This document shows, piece after piece, positions 61,775-64,000 of a stretch of 64,000 nucleotides of DNA. Source of the DNA: Sphingosinicella sp963974575 (GTDB lineage Bacteria; Pseudomonadota; Alphaproteobacteria; Sphingomonadales; Sphingomonadaceae); the NCBI RefSeq assembly GCF_963974575.1, contig NZ_CAXBBQ010000001.1, positions 434,001 through 498,000 of the forward strand. The letters run 5' to 3'. The translations under genes and the position numbers were made by a program. The notes under the pieces were generated by a model, which was given only the letters and a program-made list of their open reading frames with translations, was not told the origin of the DNA and searched no databases. How positions within the stretch are numbered: position 1 is the stretch's first letter; every line of letters starts with the position of its first letter.

Positions 61775-62716
61775 ATGGACCTTCGCCAGCTCCGGTATTT
61801 CGTCATGCTCTGCGAGGAGTTGCATTTCCGCCGCGCGGCAGAAAAGCTGAACATCACGCAGGCACCGCTCTCAGTGGCGATCAAGTCGCTGGAAACGGAA
61901 CTGGGCGCCCAGCTGTTTCATAGAACGCAGCGCCACGTTTCGCTGACGCAGGTCGGCGCCGCGTTTCGCCAGCATGCGACAGCCGTGCTGGATCAGCTCG
62001 ATCGCAGTATTGAGGAAATTCGCGAGATGGTCTCCGGCGAGGCCGGGCAACTTCGCATCGGCTTCACGACGGCCTCGTCGCTGCTCGTTTTCTTCCCCCA
62101 GATCATCCGCGCGTTCCGCACGCGCTATCCGAAGGTCGATATCCGGCTGCATGATCTGTCTTCGCAGCAGCAGATCGCAGCGCTGGAGAACAGGGACATC
62201 GATGTCGGTCTTCTTCGCAGCCCGCAGATTCCCGTGCGCTCGGATATCCACTTCGTCCAGATCCTGCAGGACCCGCTCATCGTCGCGATGCATGCCGACA
62301 GCCCGCTGCTCGCGCGCGAGCAGCTGCATATCGCGGACCTGCGCGGAGAGCCGATGATCTTCTATCCGCGAAACTCCGGCGTCGGCATTCACGAGCAGTT
62401 CCTGCGCCTGTGCGGCGAGGCCGGCTTCGTGCCCAATATCGTTCAGGAGGTTCGGGAATCCGCCACGATCATCAGCCTCGCTGCATCGGGCCTCGGCGTT
62501 GCCGTCGTGCCGTCCGAGCTGCAATGCATCAATGTTCCGAACATCCGCTTCAAGCCGCTCGCGGACGAGGGTGCCATGACCTATCTGGTGATGGCGTCGC
62601 GCGCTGGCGAAGCCAGCACGCTCGTCGCGAACCTCAGGCGCATGGTTCAGGCGTCGATCGCGCGATCGACCGCGCCGGTTGATTGCGTTTTCCCATCAAT
62701 CGATGTGCAAGATTGA
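61775..62716 (+). CDS. LysR-family regulator
   Basis: 313 residues from ATG 61775, where MDLRQLRYFVMLCEELHFRRAAEKLNITQAPLS begins the HTH. The C-terminal substrate domain ends near residue 300. Likely regulator of the divergent aldolase-LigI-pobA run and of the downstream TBDR. Its stop codon is part of the second TCAATC-N9-GATTGA site. Confidence 0.88.
   Translation: MDLRQLRYFVMLCEELHFRRAAEKLNITQAPLSVAIKSLETELGAQLFHRTQRHVSLTQVGAAFRQHATAVLDQLDRSIEEIREMVSGEAGQLRIGFTTASSLLVFFPQIIRAFRTRYPKVDIRLHDLSSQQQIAALENRDIDVGLLRSPQIPVRSDIHFVQILQDPLIVAMHADSPLLAREQLHIADLRGEPMIFYPRNSGVGIHEQFLRLCGEAGFVPNIVQEVRESATIISLAASGLGVAVVPSELQCINVPNIRFKPLADEGAMTYLVMASRAGEASTLVANLRRMVQASIARSTAPVDCVFPSIDVQD
62696..62716. 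promoter_or_regulatory. Second LysR-type operator, upstream of the TBDR
   Basis: TCAATC-N9-GATTGA, 169 bp upstream of the TBDR start. The right arm includes the lysR TGA, so a coding constraint and an operator coincide. Confidence 0.55.
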
Positions 62717-62885
62717 ATTGGAATAAATCACCCGTTCTCACCTACCTCTACTGTCAGTCACGTTGCACCGCGGAGAAGGTCTGTCAGGGACGGGAACGGC
62801 GCGTCGGCTTTCTTCCCAAACCCTGCGATCCCAATTCTCAATGAACCTTCGCAAGGTGCCGGCTACTGTTCGGGGAGGCACAACA

Positions 62886-64000
62886 ATGATCATGATATCG
62901 ATGCCGCGTCATGCCGCGATCCTTCTGGCGAGCGCCGCGCTGCCGTTTTACGGACAGGCGGCCGCCGCCCAGACCGGGGGCGATGCAGTCGCCGCGGCGG
63001 ACAGCGAGGTGCTGGACACCATCATCGTCACGGCGATGCGGCGCGCGGAGAACCTCGAAAAAATCCCCGTCTCCATCACGGCGCTTACCGGCGGCACGAT
63101 CGAGAAGCTCAATATCGAGACCACTGAAGGCCTCTCGCAATATACGCCGAGCCTGCACATCTACGCGGAGGCGGTCGGCTCGGAAAAATACACGATCCGC
63201 GGCATCGGGCGGACGAGCGAGGACCTGAGCGCCGACCCCGGCGTCGCGATCTTCCTGAACGAGGTCTATATCCCCCGGCAGGCGGCCGCGAACCTCGCCT
63301 TTTTCGATACGGAACGCGTGGAAGTGCTGCGTGGACCGCAGGGCTCGCTTTACGGCAAGAACGCGACCGCCGGCGCCATCAACATCATCACGCGGCAGCC
63401 GACCGAGCAGCTCTCGGGCTACGGCGAAGTCGCCTACGGCAGCTTCGATCGCATTACGACGAAGGGCGCGATCAGCGGCCCGATCGTCGATGGCAAGGCG
63501 TATGCCCGGTTGGCGTTTCTCACGGACGACCGCGACGGGATGTACCGCAATCTTACCACCGGCGAGAGCGCGAACGACATCAACACGCGCGCCGTGCGTG
63601 GCACGCTGAAGATCACGCCGACGGATCGGCTCACGCTCAGCCTGATCGGCGACTGGGCGAAGAGCAAGCAGGATGGCGTGCTGAAGAGCATCATCTCGGA
63701 CGTTCCGGGGCTGCGCTATGTCTTCTTCACGAACAACCCGGTGACTGGCGCGCCGCGCCCCGGCGTCACGCCGCCGGTGCAGGAAGAGAAGCTGCGGACG
63801 GCACGCTCGGCGATCAACGGCCGGCAGGGTGTCGAGACCTACGGCGGCGCCTTCAATGTGACTTACGAGGCCTCCGGCTTCGATGTCGTCGCGATCACCG
63901 GCGTGCGCGCCGAAAAGAGCTATGGGCTCGAGGACAATGGCCGCGCGCGGGAAGTGACCTCCTACACCGAAACGGCACAGGATACGTGGTCGGCAAGCCA
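62886..64000 (+). CDS. TonB-dependent receptor (N-terminal part, runs off the right edge)
   Basis: ATG 62886, with GGGGAGG seven bases upstream. 371 codons are in view: signal peptide to about residue 30 (AAAAQ), LDTIIVTAMRR, plug VEVLRGPQGSLYGKNATAG, and the first barrel strands. The ligand is unknown. Next to the pobA/LigI run and with a shared LysR operator, an aromatic or its conjugate is likely. Confidence 0.88.
   Translation, partial: MIMISMPRHAAILLASAALPFYGQAAAAQTGGDAVAAADSEVLDTIIVTAMRRAENLEKIPVSITALTGGTIEKLNIETTEGLSQYTPSLHIYAEAVGSEKYTIRGIGRTSEDLSADPGVAIFLNEVYIPRQAAANLAFFDTERVEVLRGPQGSLYGKNATAGAINIITRQPTEQLSGYGEVAYGSFDRITTKGAISGPIVDGKAYARLAFLTDDRDGMYRNLTTGESANDINTRAVRGTLKITPTDRLTLSLIGDWAKSKQDGVLKSIISDVPGLRYVFFTNNPVTGAPRPGVTPPVQEEKLRTARSAINGRQGVETYGGAFNVTYEASGFDVVAITGVRAEKSYGLEDNGRAREVTSYTETAQDTWSAS

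Overview
The window looks like chromosomal DNA of an aerobic, aromatic-degrading sphingomonad (Alphaproteobacteria, Sphingomonadales). This rests on uniformly GC-rich coding sequence, several large TonB-dependent receptors (TBDRs), a short-form HisG, a small RNase E/G-like protein, and the housekeeping order infA-maf-RNaseE/G-yacG-tRNA-Phe. The genus cannot be fixed from the sequence alone.

Left part (1-9.6 kb): a minus-strand catabolic block (two SDR dehydrogenases, a VOC protein, a phenylacetate-CoA-ligase-type enzyme, TetR, an MBL-fold protein, a FAD monooxygenase running off the edge) and a divergent plus-strand pair (a cupin resembling 2,4'-dihydroxyacetophenone dioxygenases and an acyl-CoA synthetase). 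A low-GC HNH-nuclease-like gene is wedged into the block. A PEP-CTERM exported protein closes this part.

9.7-22.4 kb: the phenylacetyl-CoA catabolic locus. paaABCDE and paaI-paaJ are on the minus strand, paaG and paaZ on the plus strand. After them come two tandem LuxR-type regulators and a divergent TBDR.

22.4-37.9 kb: a likely ten-gene transcript, tetR - two HyuA-type subunits, one HyuB-type subunit, an acetone-carboxylase-gamma-like subunit and a TIM-barrel-like small subunit - CoA ligase - DUF35 protein - thiolase - TBDR. The composition matches acetophenone carboxylase (ApcABCDE) plus an aroylacetate-CoA ligase and thiolase. The inferred route is aryl methyl ketone + CO2 -> aroylacetate -> aroylacetyl-CoA -> aroyl-CoA + acetyl-CoA, with import by the TBDR. 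A hydrolase/SDR pair is divergent from it. Palindromes of similar sequence lie in this divergent promoter, upstream of paaA, between paaI and paaG, and upstream of the 20-kb TBDR, suggesting one TetR-type regulon.

37.9-47.5 kb: mostly core genome. recQ, a copper-type TBDR with its own TonB and a DUF2946 protein, hisG-hisD, infA, maf, RNase E/G-like, yacG and tRNA-Phe.

47.5-58.6 kb: a genomic island behind tRNA-Phe. It has a P4-type integrase with 12-bp repeats, a sigma-region-4-like protein, and a scarred benzoyl-CoA cluster: boxB cut at its 5' end by fusion to a truncated MNT-HEPN gene, a benzoate-CoA ligase, a hydrolase, a PcaF thiolase and a ferredoxin reductase. Fragments of a LysR gene, an aldehyde dehydrogenase with in-frame ambers, and a large unknown protein follow, then a MucR regulator. 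Its right side holds a 45-bp 3' fragment of tRNA-Arg(CCG) and two families of short direct repeats, so more than one integration event has happened here.

58.7-64 kb: pobA, a LigI-like lactonase and an HpcH/HpaI aldolase (4-hydroxybenzoate/protocatechuate meta-cleavage theme), a divergent LysR regulator, and a TBDR running off the right edge. Two copies of TCAATC-N9-GATTGA mark the LysR promoter and the TBDR promoter.
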